This document shows positions 27,015 through 36,659 of a DNA stretch of 64,000 nt, in pieces. The translations under genes were made by a program, and so were the position numbers. Under the pieces are notes generated by a model. The model was not told the origin of the DNA, did no database searches, and saw only the letters and a program-made list of their open reading frames with translations. The DNA lies in assembly GCF_015680705.1 (NCBI RefSeq), contig NZ_JADNYP010000003.1, positions 62,001 through 126,000 on the forward strand. Reading direction: 5' to 3'. How positions within the stretch are numbered: the first letter of the stretch is position 1; each line of letters opens with the position of its first letter. The stretch comes from Pseudomonas fulva (GTDB lineage Bacteria > Pseudomonadota > Gammaproteobacteria > Pseudomonadales > Pseudomonadaceae).

Positions 27015-28835
27015 GTGATCGAAAATCTGCGTAACATCGCCATCATCGCCCACGTCGACCATGGCAAGACCACCCTCGTCGACAAGCTGCTGCGCCAGTC
27101 CGGCACCCTGGAGCGCAACGAGCTCAACGACGAGCGCGTGATGGACTCCAACGACCAGGAAAAAGAGCGCGGCATCACCATCCTGGCGAAAAATACCGCC
27201 ATCAACTGGAATGGCTATCACATCAACATCGTCGACACCCCCGGCCACGCCGACTTCGGTGGCGAGGTGGAGCGTGTGATGTCGATGGTCGACTCCGTGC
27301 TGCTGCTGGTCGATGCCCAGGACGGCCCGATGCCTCAGACCCGCTTCGTGACCAAGAAGGCCTTCGAAGCCGGCCTCAAGCCGATCGTGGTCATCAACAA
27401 GGTCGACCGCCCGGGCGCGCGTCCCGACTGGGTGCTGGACCAGATCTTCGACCTGTTCGACAACCTCGGCGCCACCGACGAACAGCTGGACTTCAAGGTC
27501 GTCTACGCCTCGGCCCTGAACGGCATCGCCGGTCTGGACCACACCGACATGGCCGAAGACATGACCCCGCTGTACCAGTCGATCATCGACAACGTACCGG
27601 CACCGAGCGTCGACCTCGACGGCCCGTTCCAGATGCAGATCTCGGCACTGGACTACAACAGCTTCCTCGGCGTCATCGGCGTGGGCCGCATCGCCCGTGG
27701 TCGCATCAAGCCGAACACCCCGGTGGTTGCCATCGACACCAACGGCAAGAAGCGTAACGGCCGTATCCTCAAGCTGATGGGCCACCATGGCCTGCACCGC
27801 GTCGACGTCGAAGAAGCCCAGGCAGGCGACATCGTCTGCATCAGCGGTTTCGACGAGCTGTTCATCTCCGACACCTTGTGCGACCCGACCGCCGTCGAGG
27901 CGATGAAGCCACTGACCGTCGACGAGCCGACCGTCTCGATGACCTTCCAGGTCAACGATTCGCCGTTCTGCGGCAAGGAAGGCAAGTTCGTCACCAGTCG
28001 CAACATCAAGGACCGTCTGGACAAGGAGCTGCTGTACAACGTGGCCCTGCGCGTTCAGGAAACCGACTCCCCGGACAAGTTCAAGGTCTCCGGTCGTGGT
28101 GAGCTGCACCTGTCGGTGCTGATCGAAACCATGCGTCGTGAAGGCTTCGAAATGGCCGTGGGCCGTCCTGAAGTGATCATTCGCGAAGTGGACGGTGTGA
28201 AGCAGGAGCCGTTCGAGAACGTCACCATCGACATCCCTGAGGAATCCCAGGGCAAGGTCATGGAAGAGATGGGCCTGCGTAAGGGCGATCTGACCAACAT
28301 GGTGCCCGATGGCAAGGGCCGCGTTCGCCTGGAGTACAACATTCCGGCCCGTGGCTTGATCGGCTTCCGCAACCAGTTCCTGACCCTGACCAACGGTGCC
28401 GGCATCCTGACCTCGATCTTCGATCGCTACGACACCATGAAGTCGGGCCAGATGTCCGGCCGTTTGAACGGCGTGCTGGTATCGGTCGAGACCGGCAAGG
28501 CGCTGACCTACTCGCTGGAAACCCTGCAGGCGCGCGGCAAGCTGTTCGTCGAGCATGGCCAGGAGATCTACAATGGTCAGATCATCGGCCTGAACAGCCG
28601 TGACAACGACCTGGGCGTGAACCCGACCAAGGGCAAGAAGCTCGACAACATGCGCGCCTCGGGCAAGGACGAAGTCATCGCCCTGGTACCGCCGGTTCGC
28701 CATACCCTGGAGCAGGCACTCGAGTTTATCCAGGACGACGAACTGTGCGAAGTGACGCCGAAGTCGATCCGTCTGCGCAAGAAGATCCTGGACGAAGGCG
28801 AGCGTACCCGCGCGGCCAAGAAAGCCAAGGCCTGA
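27015..28835 (+). CDS. typA: Ribosome-associated GTPase TypA/BipA
   Basis: A 606-residue translational GTPase related to EF-G, involved in ribosome assembly and stress or cold adaptation. The G domain has HVDHGKTTL (G1), ERGITI (G2), [15 protein letters not shown] (G3) and NKVDRPGA (G4). Domains II, III, V and the BipA-specific carboxy-terminal domain follow in normal order (e.g. [18 protein letters not shown]). The start is GTG at 27015. A strong terminator follows. Confidence 0.97.
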   Translation: MIENLRNIAIIAHVDHGKTTLVDKLLRQSGTLERNELNDERVMDSNDQEKERGITILAKNTAINWNGYHINIVDTPGHADFGGEVERVMSMVDSVLLLVDAQDGPMPQTRFVTKKAFEAGLKPIVVINKVDRPGARPDWVLDQIFDLFDNLGATDEQLDFKVVYASALNGIAGLDHTDMAEDMTPLYQSIIDNVPAPSVDLDGPFQMQISALDYNSFLGVIGVGRIARGRIKPNTPVVAIDTNGKKRNGRILKLMGHHGLHRVDVEEAQAGDIVCISGFDELFISDTLCDPTAVEAMKPLTVDEPTVSMTFQVNDSPFCGKEGKFVTSRNIKDRLDKELLYNVALRVQETDSPDKFKVSGRGELHLSVLIETMRREGFEMAVGRPEVIIREVDGVKQEPFENVTIDIPEESQGKVMEEMGLRKGDLTNMVPDGKGRVRLEYNIPARGLIGFRNQFLTLTNGAGILTSIFDRYDTMKSGQMSGRLNGVLVSVETGKALTYSLETLQARGKLFVEHGQEIYNGQIIGLNSRDNDLGVNPTKGKKLDNMRASGKDEVIALVPPVRHTLEQALEFIQDDELCEVTPKSIRLRKKILDEGERTRAAKKAKA

Positions 28836-28855
28836 TCGCCAGCGCTGGCTGAATG

Positions 28856-28890
28856 AAAAAGCCCCCCGCCGCAAGGCCGGGGGCTTTTTC
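28856..28890. terminator. Terminator between typA and the YkgJ-like gene
   Basis: AAAAAGCCCCC(C)GCC, loop GCAA, GGCCGGGGGCTTTTT: a long GC stem flanked by A and T tracts, usable by both convergent genes. Confidence 0.9.
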
Positions 28891-28934
28891 GTGCCCGGGT
28901 TGGACCCGCTGCCAGGGCTATGGGCAGAAGGTGT

Positions 28935-29339
28935 TCAACGCCCAGGCATCCTTGGCTTGTAGGCACAGTAGCCCGGCCGCGGCCCGACCTTGGGATGGTT
29001 GCGGCAGGTATCCGGACGCTTGTCGTAGATGGTGCACAGCCGGCTCTTGCGATCTAGGTAGAGGCAATCGTCGTTGCTCATCCGGGCCAGAGTGAAGATG
29101 CCCGACTTCTGATTGAAGCGTTCGATGATGCCGTCTTTCTGCAGGCGCTTGGCCACGTTCTTCGGCGGCTCGTCCTGCTCGAATTCGTCGACCACTCCGA
29201 TGCGGATCAGGTCCTTGATCTTCACCTCCACCGGTAGTGTGCAGCAGGTCGAGTGACAGCCTCCGCACATGTGGCTGGCATAACGTTGCCAGGTGTCCAG
29301 GCGGTCGACTTCGGCAGCGGCGATCAGGGTCGGTTTCAT
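28935..29339 (-). CDS. YkgJ-family cysteine-cluster protein
   Basis: 134 residues with a cysteine pattern typical of the YkgJ (CxxCxxCC-type, putative zinc/iron binding) family: MCGGCHSTCC near residue 24, then NDDCLYLD, RLCTIYDKRPDTCRNHP and GYCAY. No signal peptide; cytoplasmic. The metal and the function are unknown. It is alone on its strand between typA and glgP. Confidence 0.85.
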   Translation of the reverse strand: MKPTLIAAAEVDRLDTWQRYASHMCGGCHSTCCTLPVEVKIKDLIRIGVVDEFEQDEPPKNVAKRLQKDGIIERFNQKSGIFTLARMSNDDCLYLDRKSRLCTIYDKRPDTCRNHPKVGPRPGYCAYKPRMPGR

Positions 29340-29520
29340 TTTTCGACAAAGGGCAAGGGGACGGGGCGCGCGATCATACCGGAGTCGCCAGGCCTGTGGA
29401 TGACCTTTCGCCGGTTCGGCGCACGCGGCAGAAACCTCGAACCCAGCCAGGCGCTGCGTGTCGAAGCGTCTAGGCTCAATCTTCCCATCCGTATTTCGTC
29501 AACTTGCCCGAGGACGCTGC

Positions 29521-31971
29521 ATGTCTCAGGAACTCACCGCACGTGACGCAGAGGTGGCTGCCTTCCGCGCCGCTGTACTGGACAAACTGACCTACGCGGT
29601 CGGCAAGGATCCGGAGCACGCCTTCGAACACGACTGGTTCGAAGCCGTCGCTCTGGCCGCCCGTGACCACATGGTCGATCACTGGATGGATCACACCCGC
29701 CAGTCCTACAGACGCAGCCAGAAGCGGGTCTACTACCTCTCCCTGGAGTTCCTGATCGGCCGGCTGCTGTACGACAGCCTGAGCAATCTCGGCTTGCTGG
29801 AGATCGCTCGCCAAGCCATGGACGGCCTGGATGTGGACCTCGAACGGATCCGTCTGCTCGAGCCCGATGCGGCTCTGGGCAACGGCGGGCTAGGGCGCCT
29901 GGCGGCCTGCTTCATGGAAAGCATGTCGACGCTCGGCATTGCCGCGCATGGCTATGGCATCCGCTACGAGCACGGACTGTTCCGCCAGGCGGTGGTCGAT
30001 GGCTGGCAGCAGGAGCAGACCGAGAACTGGCTGGATTTCGGCAACCCCTGGGAGTTCGAGCGGGCCGAGGTGATCTATCCGATCAGCTTTGGCGGCAGCG
30101 TCGAAACCGTGCAGGACGCCGACGGCCAGCAGCGACAGATCTGGACCCCAGGCGAGACGGTCCGCGCGGTCGCCTACGACACGCCTGTGGTCGGCTGGCG
30201 TGGCGCCAGCGTCAATACCTTGCGGCTGTGGCGGGCACGCGCGCTGGAGGAGCTGCACCTGGAACGCTTCAACGCCGGCGACCACCTCGGGGCAGTGGCG
30301 GAGGTGGCCCGGGCAGAAAGCATTTCGCGTGTGTTGTACCCCGCCGACAGCACCGAAGCCGGCCAGGAGCTGCGTCTGCGCCAGGAGTACTTCTTCGTCT
30401 CGGCATCCTTGCAGGACTTGCTGCGACGCCACCTGACCATGCACGAGACGCTGCTGAATTTGCCCGACGCGGCTGCCATCCAGCTCAATGACACCCACCC
30501 GTCGATCGCGGTGGCCGAACTCATGCGCCTGCTGGTCGACCTGCACGAGATCCCTTGGGATACCGCCTGGGACCTGACCGTCAGGACCTTGGCCTATACC
30601 AACCACACCTTGCTGCCCGAGGCCCTGGAAACCTGGCAGGTCTCGCTCATGGAGCGCATGTTGCCCAGGCACATGCAGATCATCTATCTGATCAACGCCT
30701 ATCACATCGATGCCTTGCGGGCGAAGGGGCTGCATGATTTCGAAGTGCTGCGTGCCGTGTCGCTGATCGAAGAAGACAACGGCCGGCGCGTGCGCATGGG
30801 CAACCTGGCCTTCCTCGGCTCGCACAGTGTCAACGGTGTCTCGGCGCTGCATAGCAAGCTGATGCGCGATACCGTGTTCGCCGAGCTGCACAAGCTCTAT
30901 CCCGAGCGGATCAACAACAAGACCAACGGCATCACCTTCCGCCGCTGGCTCTACCAGTCCAATGCGCAGCTCACCGACATGCTGGTCGAGGCACTGGGCA
31001 AGCAAGTGCTGGACGATCCCGAAGGGCGCCTGCAGGACCTGGCTCCGTACGCCGACAAGGCCAGCTTCCGTCGCCAGTTCGCGGCCCAGCGGCTGCACAG
31101 CAAGCGTGCCCTGGCCAGCATCATCCAGGAGCGCCTGGGCGTGACGATCAATCCCGAGGCGCTGTTCGACGTACAGGTCAAGCGCATCCACGAATACAAG
31201 CGCCAGCTGCTGAACCTGTTGCACACGGTTGCGCTGTACCAGGCCATTCGCGCCGAGCCGGGGACCGACTGGGCACCGCGCGTGAAGATCTTCGCCGGCA
31301 AGGCAGCGGCCAGCTACCACCAGGCCAAGCTGATCATCAAGCTGACCAACGACATCGCCCGGGTGGTCAACAACGACCCGACCGTGCGCGGTCTGCTCAA
31401 GGTAGTGTTCCTGCCCAACTACAACGTCAGCCTGGCCGAGAGCATCATTCCGGCCGCCGACCTGTCCGAGCAGATCTCCACCGCAGGCTACGAGGCCTCC
31501 GGGACCAGCAACATGAAGTTCGGCCTCAATGGCGCGCTGACCATTGGCACGCTCGACGGTGCCAACGTGGAGATGTGCGACCACGTCGGTATCGAGAACA
31601 TGTTCATCTTTGGCCTTACCGCCCAGCAGGTCGAGTCGCGTCGACGCAGCGGCGACTTTGGCGCGAATGCCGCGATCGCCGTTTCCCACCGGCTCAACGA
31701 TGTGCTGCAGGCGATCCGCAGCGGGGTGTTCTCGCCGGACGATCCATCGCGCTATACCGGGCTGGTCGATGCCCTGGTCGAGCATGATCGCTTCCTGGTA
31801 TGTGCCGACTTCGATGCCTATTGGGAAGCCCAGCGGCGTGTCGAGGAGCTATGGCGCCAGCCCCAGGAGTGGTGGCGCAAGGCCGTGCTCAATACCGCGC
31901 ACATGGGATGGTTCTCGTCCGACCGGACCATTCGCGAGTACGCCACCGACATCTGGAAGGCGCTGGAATGA
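29521..31971 (+). CDS. glgP: Glycogen/maltodextrin phosphorylase
   Basis: An 816-residue PLP enzyme that releases glucose-1-phosphate from alpha-1,4-glucans. Family features: YLSLEFLIGRLL near residue 75, ALGNGGLGRLAACFMES (glucose loop), and the PLP lysine in EASGTSNMKFGLNGAL near the carboxy end. ATG 29521 gives MSQELTARDAEV. Other glycogen genes are not adjacent, as is usual in pseudomonads where glycogen genes are dispersed. A 10-bp stem follows the gene. Confidence 0.95.
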   Translation: MSQELTARDAEVAAFRAAVLDKLTYAVGKDPEHAFEHDWFEAVALAARDHMVDHWMDHTRQSYRRSQKRVYYLSLEFLIGRLLYDSLSNLGLLEIARQAMDGLDVDLERIRLLEPDAALGNGGLGRLAACFMESMSTLGIAAHGYGIRYEHGLFRQAVVDGWQQEQTENWLDFGNPWEFERAEVIYPISFGGSVETVQDADGQQRQIWTPGETVRAVAYDTPVVGWRGASVNTLRLWRARALEELHLERFNAGDHLGAVAEVARAESISRVLYPADSTEAGQELRLRQEYFFVSASLQDLLRRHLTMHETLLNLPDAAAIQLNDTHPSIAVAELMRLLVDLHEIPWDTAWDLTVRTLAYTNHTLLPEALETWQVSLMERMLPRHMQIIYLINAYHIDALRAKGLHDFEVLRAVSLIEEDNGRRVRMGNLAFLGSHSVNGVSALHSKLMRDTVFAELHKLYPERINNKTNGITFRRWLYQSNAQLTDMLVEALGKQVLDDPEGRLQDLAPYADKASFRRQFAAQRLHSKRALASIIQERLGVTINPEALFDVQVKRIHEYKRQLLNLLHTVALYQAIRAEPGTDWAPRVKIFAGKAAASYHQAKLIIKLTNDIARVVNNDPTVRGLLKVVFLPNYNVSLAESIIPAADLSEQISTAGYEASGTSNMKFGLNGALTIGTLDGANVEMCDHVGIENMFIFGLTAQQVESRRRSGDFGANAAIAVSHRLNDVLQAIRSGVFSPDDPSRYTGLVDALVEHDRFLVCADFDAYWEAQRRVEELWRQPQEWWRKAVLNTAHMGWFSSDRTIREYATDIWKALE

Positions 31972-31986
31972 AGGCAGGTGTTTCGG

Positions 31987-32017
31987 CCGGCCTGGAATGG
32001 ACAAGTCTCCAGGCCGG
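31987..32017. other. Hairpin after glgP
   Basis: CCGGCCTGGA and TCCAGGCCGG, a perfect 10-bp stem with an 11-nt loop, 16 bp past the glgP stop. No T-tract on either side; it may stabilise the glgP mRNA or terminate weakly. Confidence 0.5.
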
Positions 32018-32170
32018 TGCTGAACTACCTTGGCGCCAGGTCGTCAGATGCGCAAGCCGCGGCCCTGGAGCCGGGCACGAGGAGCCAGCATGGTCTCCTC
32101 GACAGGCCCTGGCGCCTTGGCCGACGGGCGTCGGGCACTGCCTGGCGGCTCGCTAGCCTGCCACTCTCCC

Positions 32171-32194
32171 TGTAAACTGCGTAGGTTTACCTAC
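32171..32194. promoter_or_regulatory. Overlapping inverted repeats before fbp
   Basis: GTAAAC-N7-GTTTAC and the embedded GTAGG-TTTA-CCTAC lie about 25 bp before the fbp start. The symmetry suggests an operator, but I do not recognise the regulator. Confidence 0.35.
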
Positions 32195-32218
32195 CTTATT
32201 CCCTTTCCGGAGCCACAC

Positions 32219-33229
32219 ATGTCCCGCGTTACCCTGAGTCGCTATTTGATTGAGCAGACCCGCAGCAACAATACCCCTGCCGATCTGCGCTTCCTGATCG
32301 AGGTGGTGGCGCGCGCATGCAAGGAAATCAGCCACAACGTCTCCAAGGGCGCCCTGGGTGGCGTGCTGGGCAGCATGGGCACCGAGAACGTGCAGGGCGA
32401 GGTGCAGAAGAAGCTCGACGTGATTTCCAACGAGATCCTGCTCGAAGCCAACGAATGGGGGGGGCACCTGGCCGGCATGGCTTCCGAGGAAATGGACAAT
32501 GCCTACCAGATTCCCGGCAGGTACCCCAAGGGTGCCTACCTGCTGGTGTTCGACCCGCTGGATGGCTCCTCGAACATCGATGTCAACGTCTCGGTCGGCA
32601 CCATCTTCTCGGTGCTGCGCTGCCCGAACGAGTACCTGAGCCAGAACGAAACGCTCAACGAAAAGGCCTTCCTGCAGCCAGGCACCCAGCAGGTGGCCGC
32701 CGGCTACGCGATCTACGGGCCGCAGACCATGCTGGTGCTGACTCTCGGCAATGGCGTCAAGGGCTTCACCCTCGATCGCGAGCTGGGCAGCTTCGTCCTG
32801 ACCCACGAGAACATCCGCGTGCCGGAAAGCACTGCCGAATTCGCCATCAACATGTCCAACCAGCGACATTGGGAAGCGCCGGTACAGCGCTACGTGGGCG
32901 AGCTGCTGGCGGGCGACACCGGGCCGCTGAAGAAGAATTACAACATGCGCTGGATCGCTTCGATGGTCGCCGACGTGCACCGGATCCTCACCCGTGGCGG
33001 GCTGTTCATGTATCCGCGCGATGCTCGTGAACCGTCCAAGCCGGGCAAGCTGCGCCTGATGTACGAAGCCAACCCGATGTCCTTCATCATCGAGCAGGCC
33101 GGTGGCGCATCCACCAACGGCTACGAGCGTATCCTCGACATCCAGCCGGAAAGCCTGCACCAGCGCGTATCGGTGATCCTCGGCTCGAAGCAAGAGGTCG
33201 AGCGCGTTACCGCCTATCATAAGGAGTAG
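32219..33229 (+). CDS. fbp: Fructose-1,6-bisphosphatase, class 1
   Basis: A 336-residue gluconeogenic phosphatase converting fructose-1,6-bisphosphate to fructose-6-phosphate; essential for gluconeogenic growth because pseudomonads use the Entner-Doudoroff route. The metal-binding signature is [27 protein letters not shown] and the carboxy-terminal [20 protein letters not shown] are conserved. ATG 32219 is preceded by a CCGGAG ribosome site. The final codons AAG GAG TAG also serve as the ribosome site of the next gene. Confidence 0.96.
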   Translation: MSRVTLSRYLIEQTRSNNTPADLRFLIEVVARACKEISHNVSKGALGGVLGSMGTENVQGEVQKKLDVISNEILLEANEWGGHLAGMASEEMDNAYQIPGRYPKGAYLLVFDPLDGSSNIDVNVSVGTIFSVLRCPNEYLSQNETLNEKAFLQPGTQQVAAGYAIYGPQTMLVLTLGNGVKGFTLDRELGSFVLTHENIRVPESTAEFAINMSNQRHWEAPVQRYVGELLAGDTGPLKKNYNMRWIASMVADVHRILTRGGLFMYPRDAREPSKPGKLRLMYEANPMSFIIEQAGGASTNGYERILDIQPESLHQRVSVILGSKQEVERVTAYHKE

Positions 33230-33233
33230 ATTC

Positions 33234-33830
33234 ATGCTTGCACCTTGGCAGCCGTTGCTGGAATGGTGGTTCGGCTGGGGTACCAGTGCCCAGGCCGTGG
33301 CTGACGAGAAAAGCACGCTGTGGTTCGGCAAGCACCATGACGACGAGGCGCGCGAGCGCTTCGGCGACCTGGTCGAACAGGCCCTGGCTGGAGGGCTGGA
33401 CGAATGGCAGCAGAGCCCGCAGGGCTGGCTGGGCCTGATCCTGCTGCTCGACCAGCTGCCGCGGATGATCCATCGCGACACGCCGCGCGCGTTCGAGGGC
33501 GACCGGCGGGCCCAGGTCATCGCCATGCAGGGGCTGCAGCAGCATTGGGATTACCAGCTGCTGCCCATCCAGCGGGCTTTCATCCTGCTGGTGCTGGAGC
33601 ATTCGGAAGTGCTCGATTGGCAGAACCTGTCGGTCGAACGCCACCAGTCTCTACTGGACGAGCAGCCCGAGGCCAATCGCCGGCTGTTCGAAGGTTTCCT
33701 CGATTATGCCCGGCAACACCAGCGCATCATCGAGCGCTTCGGACGCTTCCCGCATCGCAACCTGGTCCTGGGAAGACCGAGCACCAACGAGGAGATGGAT
33801 TTCCTGCTCGAGCCAGGCTCGCGCTTCTGA
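33234..33830 (+). CDS. DUF924 family protein
   Basis: A 198-residue, helix-rich cytoplasmic protein of the DUF924 family (VLEWWFG-like start, here LLEWWFG; then KSTLWFGKHHDDE, LILLLDQLPRMIHRDTPRAF, RFGRFPHRNLVLGR with STNEEMDFL). The fold is TPR-like; no biochemical role is established. ATG 33234 lies 4 bp after the fbp stop and uses the AAGGAG within it, so the two are cotranscribed and probably coupled. A strong terminator follows. Confidence 0.9.
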   Translation: MLAPWQPLLEWWFGWGTSAQAVADEKSTLWFGKHHDDEARERFGDLVEQALAGGLDEWQQSPQGWLGLILLLDQLPRMIHRDTPRAFEGDRRAQVIAMQGLQQHWDYQLLPIQRAFILLVLEHSEVLDWQNLSVERHQSLLDEQPEANRRLFEGFLDYARQHQRIIERFGRFPHRNLVLGRPSTNEEMDFLLEPGSRF

Positions 33831-33898
33831 ACAGGCGCTGGATGAACAAAAAGGGGTGACCAGGGAACCGAGGAGCCGTTTTCGCTTCTAAGGCCCCT

Positions 33899-33924
33899 GC
33901 AGGCGCTACGCCTGCCCCTTTTTT
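33899..33924 (+). terminator. Rho-independent terminator after the DUF924 gene
   Basis: GCAGGCG, loop CTA, CGCCTGC, then CCCTTTTTT. Strong stem and T-run. Confidence 0.9.
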
Positions 33925-33938
33925 CCAGGAGCCCCCGC

Positions 33939-34196
33939 ATGCCGTCGATGCGTTCTCTCGCCTTGCTTTCCCTGTGCGTCGTCCTGACTGCCTGCAGCAA
34001 GATCAACCAGGAAAACTATTCCAGGCTCAAGGCCGGCATGACCCGGGGCGAGGTCGAGCAACTGCTCGGCACGCCGACCGAATGCGCCGGCGCGCTCGGC
34101 ATGAGCAGCTGCACCTGGGGTGACGAGCAGAGCTTCATCAGCGTGCAGTATGCCGCCGACAAGGTACTGATGTATTCCGGGCAGGGGTTGAAATGA
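33939..34196 (+). CDS. Small lipoprotein, OmlA/BamE- or BLIP-like fold
   Basis: 85 residues. A lipoprotein signal peptide ends at lipobox LTAC (C19); the mature part is YSRLKAGMTRGEVEQLLGTP, then TECAGALGMSSCTWG, FISVQYAADKV. The pattern 'KAGMT..EVEQLLG.P' is that of the SmpA/OmlA (BamE-like) and DUF3862 domains. Two mature cysteines (in TECAG and SSCTW) could form a disulfide. AGGAG lies 8 nt before ATG 33939. Its stop overlaps the start of the lipocalin gene as ATGA, so the two envelope lipoproteins are an operon. Confidence 0.85.
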   Translation: MPSMRSLALLSLCVVLTACSKINQENYSRLKAGMTRGEVEQLLGTPTECAGALGMSSCTWGDEQSFISVQYAADKVLMYSGQGLK

Positions 34197-34762
34197 CACG
34201 TTTGCAGGTCCTGCTGGGCATCTGCCTGAGCGTCCTGCTCGGCGCCTGTGCCACGCCCGGCGACTCGCTGGCGCCGAACACCGCCGGCGCCATCGACCTC
34301 AAGGCCTACCAGGGCAAGTGGTTCGAGCTGGCGCGCCTGCCGATGTACCTAGAGCGCGGCTGCGCCCAGTCCGAGACGCATTACAACCTGCGTGGCGACG
34401 GTACGCTAGGCGTACTGAACCGTTGTCGCACGCTCGACGGCCAGTGGCTGCGCGCGCAGGGCAGCGCCTGGCAGCAAGTGCCTGGCCAGAGCGACAGGCT
34501 GATGGTCGAGTTCGACAGCTGGTTCAGTCACCTGGTGCCCGGCCTGGCCACGACCGACTACTGGATTCTGTATGTCGACGAAGGCTATCAGGTCGCAATC
34601 GTCGGCAGCCCGGATCGCCGCCATCTCTGGGTGCTTTCACGCACGCCCGCCCTGGCGGTCGTCGAACGTGAGAGGTTGCTGGCCAGGGCCCGCCAGCAGG
34701 GGTACGACACCAGCCGGTTGATCTGGCGAGTGGCCGACCGGGATATCGCCAAGGCGCATTGA
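34193..34762 (+). CDS. blc: Outer-membrane lipocalin Blc
   Basis: A 189-residue bacterial lipocalin. The lipobox is LGAC (C19). The lipocalin signature YQGKWFELARLPMYLERGC follows at about residue 40, with a barrel ending WILYVDEGYQVAIVGSPDRRHLWVLSRTP. These proteins bind fatty acids or lysophospholipids and are linked to membrane repair. It is translationally coupled to the upstream small lipoprotein. The +2 residue is alanine, consistent with outer-membrane sorting. Confidence 0.92.
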   Translation: MTRLQVLLGICLSVLLGACATPGDSLAPNTAGAIDLKAYQGKWFELARLPMYLERGCAQSETHYNLRGDGTLGVLNRCRTLDGQWLRAQGSAWQQVPGQSDRLMVEFDSWFSHLVPGLATTDYWILYVDEGYQVAIVGSPDRRHLWVLSRTPALAVVERERLLARARQQGYDTSRLIWRVADRDIAKAH

Positions 34763-34788
34763 GCGGCTCTGCCAGGGTGCGTGGCGGC

Positions 34789-34915
34789 TGTAGGAGCCGC
34801 CGTGCCGCGATGGGGGCCACGGCCTGGGATCTGGCAGACGACACGGTTTCGGCCTTGCACCGTGTGAGCTGGGGGCGCTCTGCGTCCCATCGCGGCCGCT
34901 TCGCGTCCAATGCCC
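34789..34915. repeat. REPIN-like pair of inverted REP sequences
   Basis: TGTAGGAGCCGCCGTGCCGCGATGGG-type REP at the left and its complement at the right. GCCGCGATGGG (34804-34814) and CCCATCGCGGC (34886-34896) are perfect 11-bp inverted copies about 70 bp apart. TGTAGGAGC plus CGCGATGGG is the common REP signature of fluorescent pseudomonads. Confidence 0.75.
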
Positions 34916-34991
34916 CACAAGTACACATGCTCAAAGCGCAATTCAGGTTTATGATGCCAACGGCAGACTAAATCCTCACACGGAGTGCGCA

Positions 34992-35963
34992 ATGCAGACC
35001 TTGTACCCGCAGATCAAACCCTACGCCCGGCACGATCTGGCCGTGGAGGCGCCGCATGTGCTGTACGTCGACGAAAGCGGCTCGCCAGAGGGGCTGCCCG
35101 TGGTATTCCTGCATGGCGGGCCGGGGGCTGGTTGCGACGCGCAGAGCCGCTGCTATTTCGATCCGAACGTCTACCGCATCGTCACCTTCGACCAGCGCGG
35201 TTGCGGTCGCTCGACGCCGCATGCGAGCCTGGAGAACAACACGACCTGGCATCTGGTCGAGGACCTGGAGCGCATCCGCGAGCATCTGGGCATCGAGAAA
35301 TGGGTGCTCTTCGGTGGCTCCTGGGGCTCCACCCTGGCGCTGGCCTACGCGCAGACCCATCCCGATCGAGTCCTGGGCATGGTCCTGCGCGGCGTCTTCC
35401 TCTGCCGGCCCCAGGAAATCCACTGGTTCTACCAGGAAGGCGCCAGTCGCCTGTTTCCTGACTACTGGCAGGACTATATCGCGCCGATCCCCGCGGAGGA
35501 GCGTGGCGATCTGGTCAGGGCCTTCCACAAGCGGCTGACCGGCAACGACCAGATCGCCCAGATGCATGCGGCCAAGGCCTGGTCGATCTGGGAGGGCAGG
35601 ACGGTCACCCTGCGACCCAACCCGCTGGTGGTCGACCGTTTCTCCGATCCGCAGCGTGCCTTGTCGATCGCCTGTATCGAATCGCACTACTTCATGAACA
35701 ATGCGTTCCTGGAAGAAAACCAGCTGGTCCGGGACATGCACAAGATCGCCCACCTGCCGGGGGTTATCGTGCATGGGCGCTACGATGTCATCTGTCCGCT
35801 GGACAACGCCTGGGAACTGCACCAGGCCTGGCCCAACAGCGAATTGAAGGTCATCCGCGACGCCGGGCACGCGGCGTCCGAGCCAGGCATCACCGATGCG
35901 CTGGTCCGGGCTGCCGACCAGATGGCCCGTCGTCTGCTCGACCTGCCGCTGGAAGAAGCATGA
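34992..35963 (+). CDS. pip: Prolyl iminopeptidase
   Basis: A 323-residue alpha/beta-hydrolase (family S33) removing amino-terminal proline from peptides. Signatures: [10 protein letters not shown] (oxyanion hole), [11 protein letters not shown], nucleophile serine in [14 protein letters not shown], acid in [11 protein letters not shown] and histidine in [10 protein letters not shown]. No signal peptide; cytoplasmic. CGGAG lies upstream of ATG 34992. The stop overlaps the dtd start as ATGA. Confidence 0.95.
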   Translation: MQTLYPQIKPYARHDLAVEAPHVLYVDESGSPEGLPVVFLHGGPGAGCDAQSRCYFDPNVYRIVTFDQRGCGRSTPHASLENNTTWHLVEDLERIREHLGIEKWVLFGGSWGSTLALAYAQTHPDRVLGMVLRGVFLCRPQEIHWFYQEGASRLFPDYWQDYIAPIPAEERGDLVRAFHKRLTGNDQIAQMHAAKAWSIWEGRTVTLRPNPLVVDRFSDPQRALSIACIESHYFMNNAFLEENQLVRDMHKIAHLPGVIVHGRYDVICPLDNAWELHQAWPNSELKVIRDAGHAASEPGITDALVRAADQMARRLLDLPLEEA

Positions 35964-36397
35964 AGGGGCTGATCCAGCGGGTGAGCAGGGCGCGGGTCGA
36001 GGTGGCAGGGCAGACCGTCGGAGCCATCGACCAGGGACTCCTGGCCCTGGTCGCGGTCGAGCCGCAGGACACACCGCAGCATGCCGACAAGCTATTGCAC
36101 AAGTTGCTCAACTATCGTGTGTTCGGCGATCCGCAAGGCAGGATGAACCTGTCGCTCAAGGACACGGGCGGCGGCCTGCTGCTGGTCTCGCAGTTCACCT
36201 TGGCGGCAGACACCCGCAGCGGCATGCGGCCGAGCTTTTCCACGGCCGCCCCGCCTGCCTTGGGCGCCGAGCTGTTCGACTATCTGCTGGCGCAGGCCAG
36301 GCAGCTGCATGACCCGGTTTGCAGTGGTCGTTTCGGCGCGGACATGCAGGTTCACCTGGTCAATGATGGCCCTGTAACATTCATGTTACAAATATGA
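35960..36397 (+). CDS. dtd: D-aminoacyl-tRNA deacylase
   Basis: A 145-residue homodimeric enzyme that hydrolyses D-aminoacyl-tRNAs and so prevents D-residue incorporation. Motifs: amino-terminal [15 protein letters not shown], the active-site strand [17 protein letters not shown], and the carboxy-terminal NDGPVTF, which fits the conserved NxGPVT motif. It is translationally coupled to pip. A perfect palindrome overlaps its last codons. Confidence 0.95.
   Translation: MKGLIQRVSRARVEVAGQTVGAIDQGLLALVAVEPQDTPQHADKLLHKLLNYRVFGDPQGRMNLSLKDTGGGLLLVSQFTLAADTRSGMRPSFSTAAPPALGAELFDYLLAQARQLHDPVCSGRFGADMQVHLVNDGPVTFMLQI
36373..36390. promoter_or_regulatory. Perfect 8+8 bp palindrome at the dtd end
   Basis: TGTAACAT-TC-ATGTTACA. 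It covers the last codons of dtd and lies 270 bp before opgG. It is AT-rich compared with the surroundings and not followed by a T-tract, so an operator is more likely than a terminator. The regulator is unknown. Confidence 0.45.
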
Positions 36398-36659
36398 GGC
36401 ACAAAAGCGCTCCATGGGCGTGAAAAACCTGTCTTTGCGTATTAAATAGTTAGGCCGCACTGATGCGTTGTCAGTCGGCCTGCTGGATAATCGCCTGCTG
36501 CCTGGGCCTGCATTCGCAGGTCCGTTTCACTCTGACTCGAGTACCGTCCGGAACCGTTTGGGGAATCATTCCGCCCTTTCGGAGTCCGAACAGTGCTCGC
36601 CAACCCGGCATTGGTCGCTGGCCGTTGGTTTCATGATCTGTTTTCGGCGAGGGTTGCTC

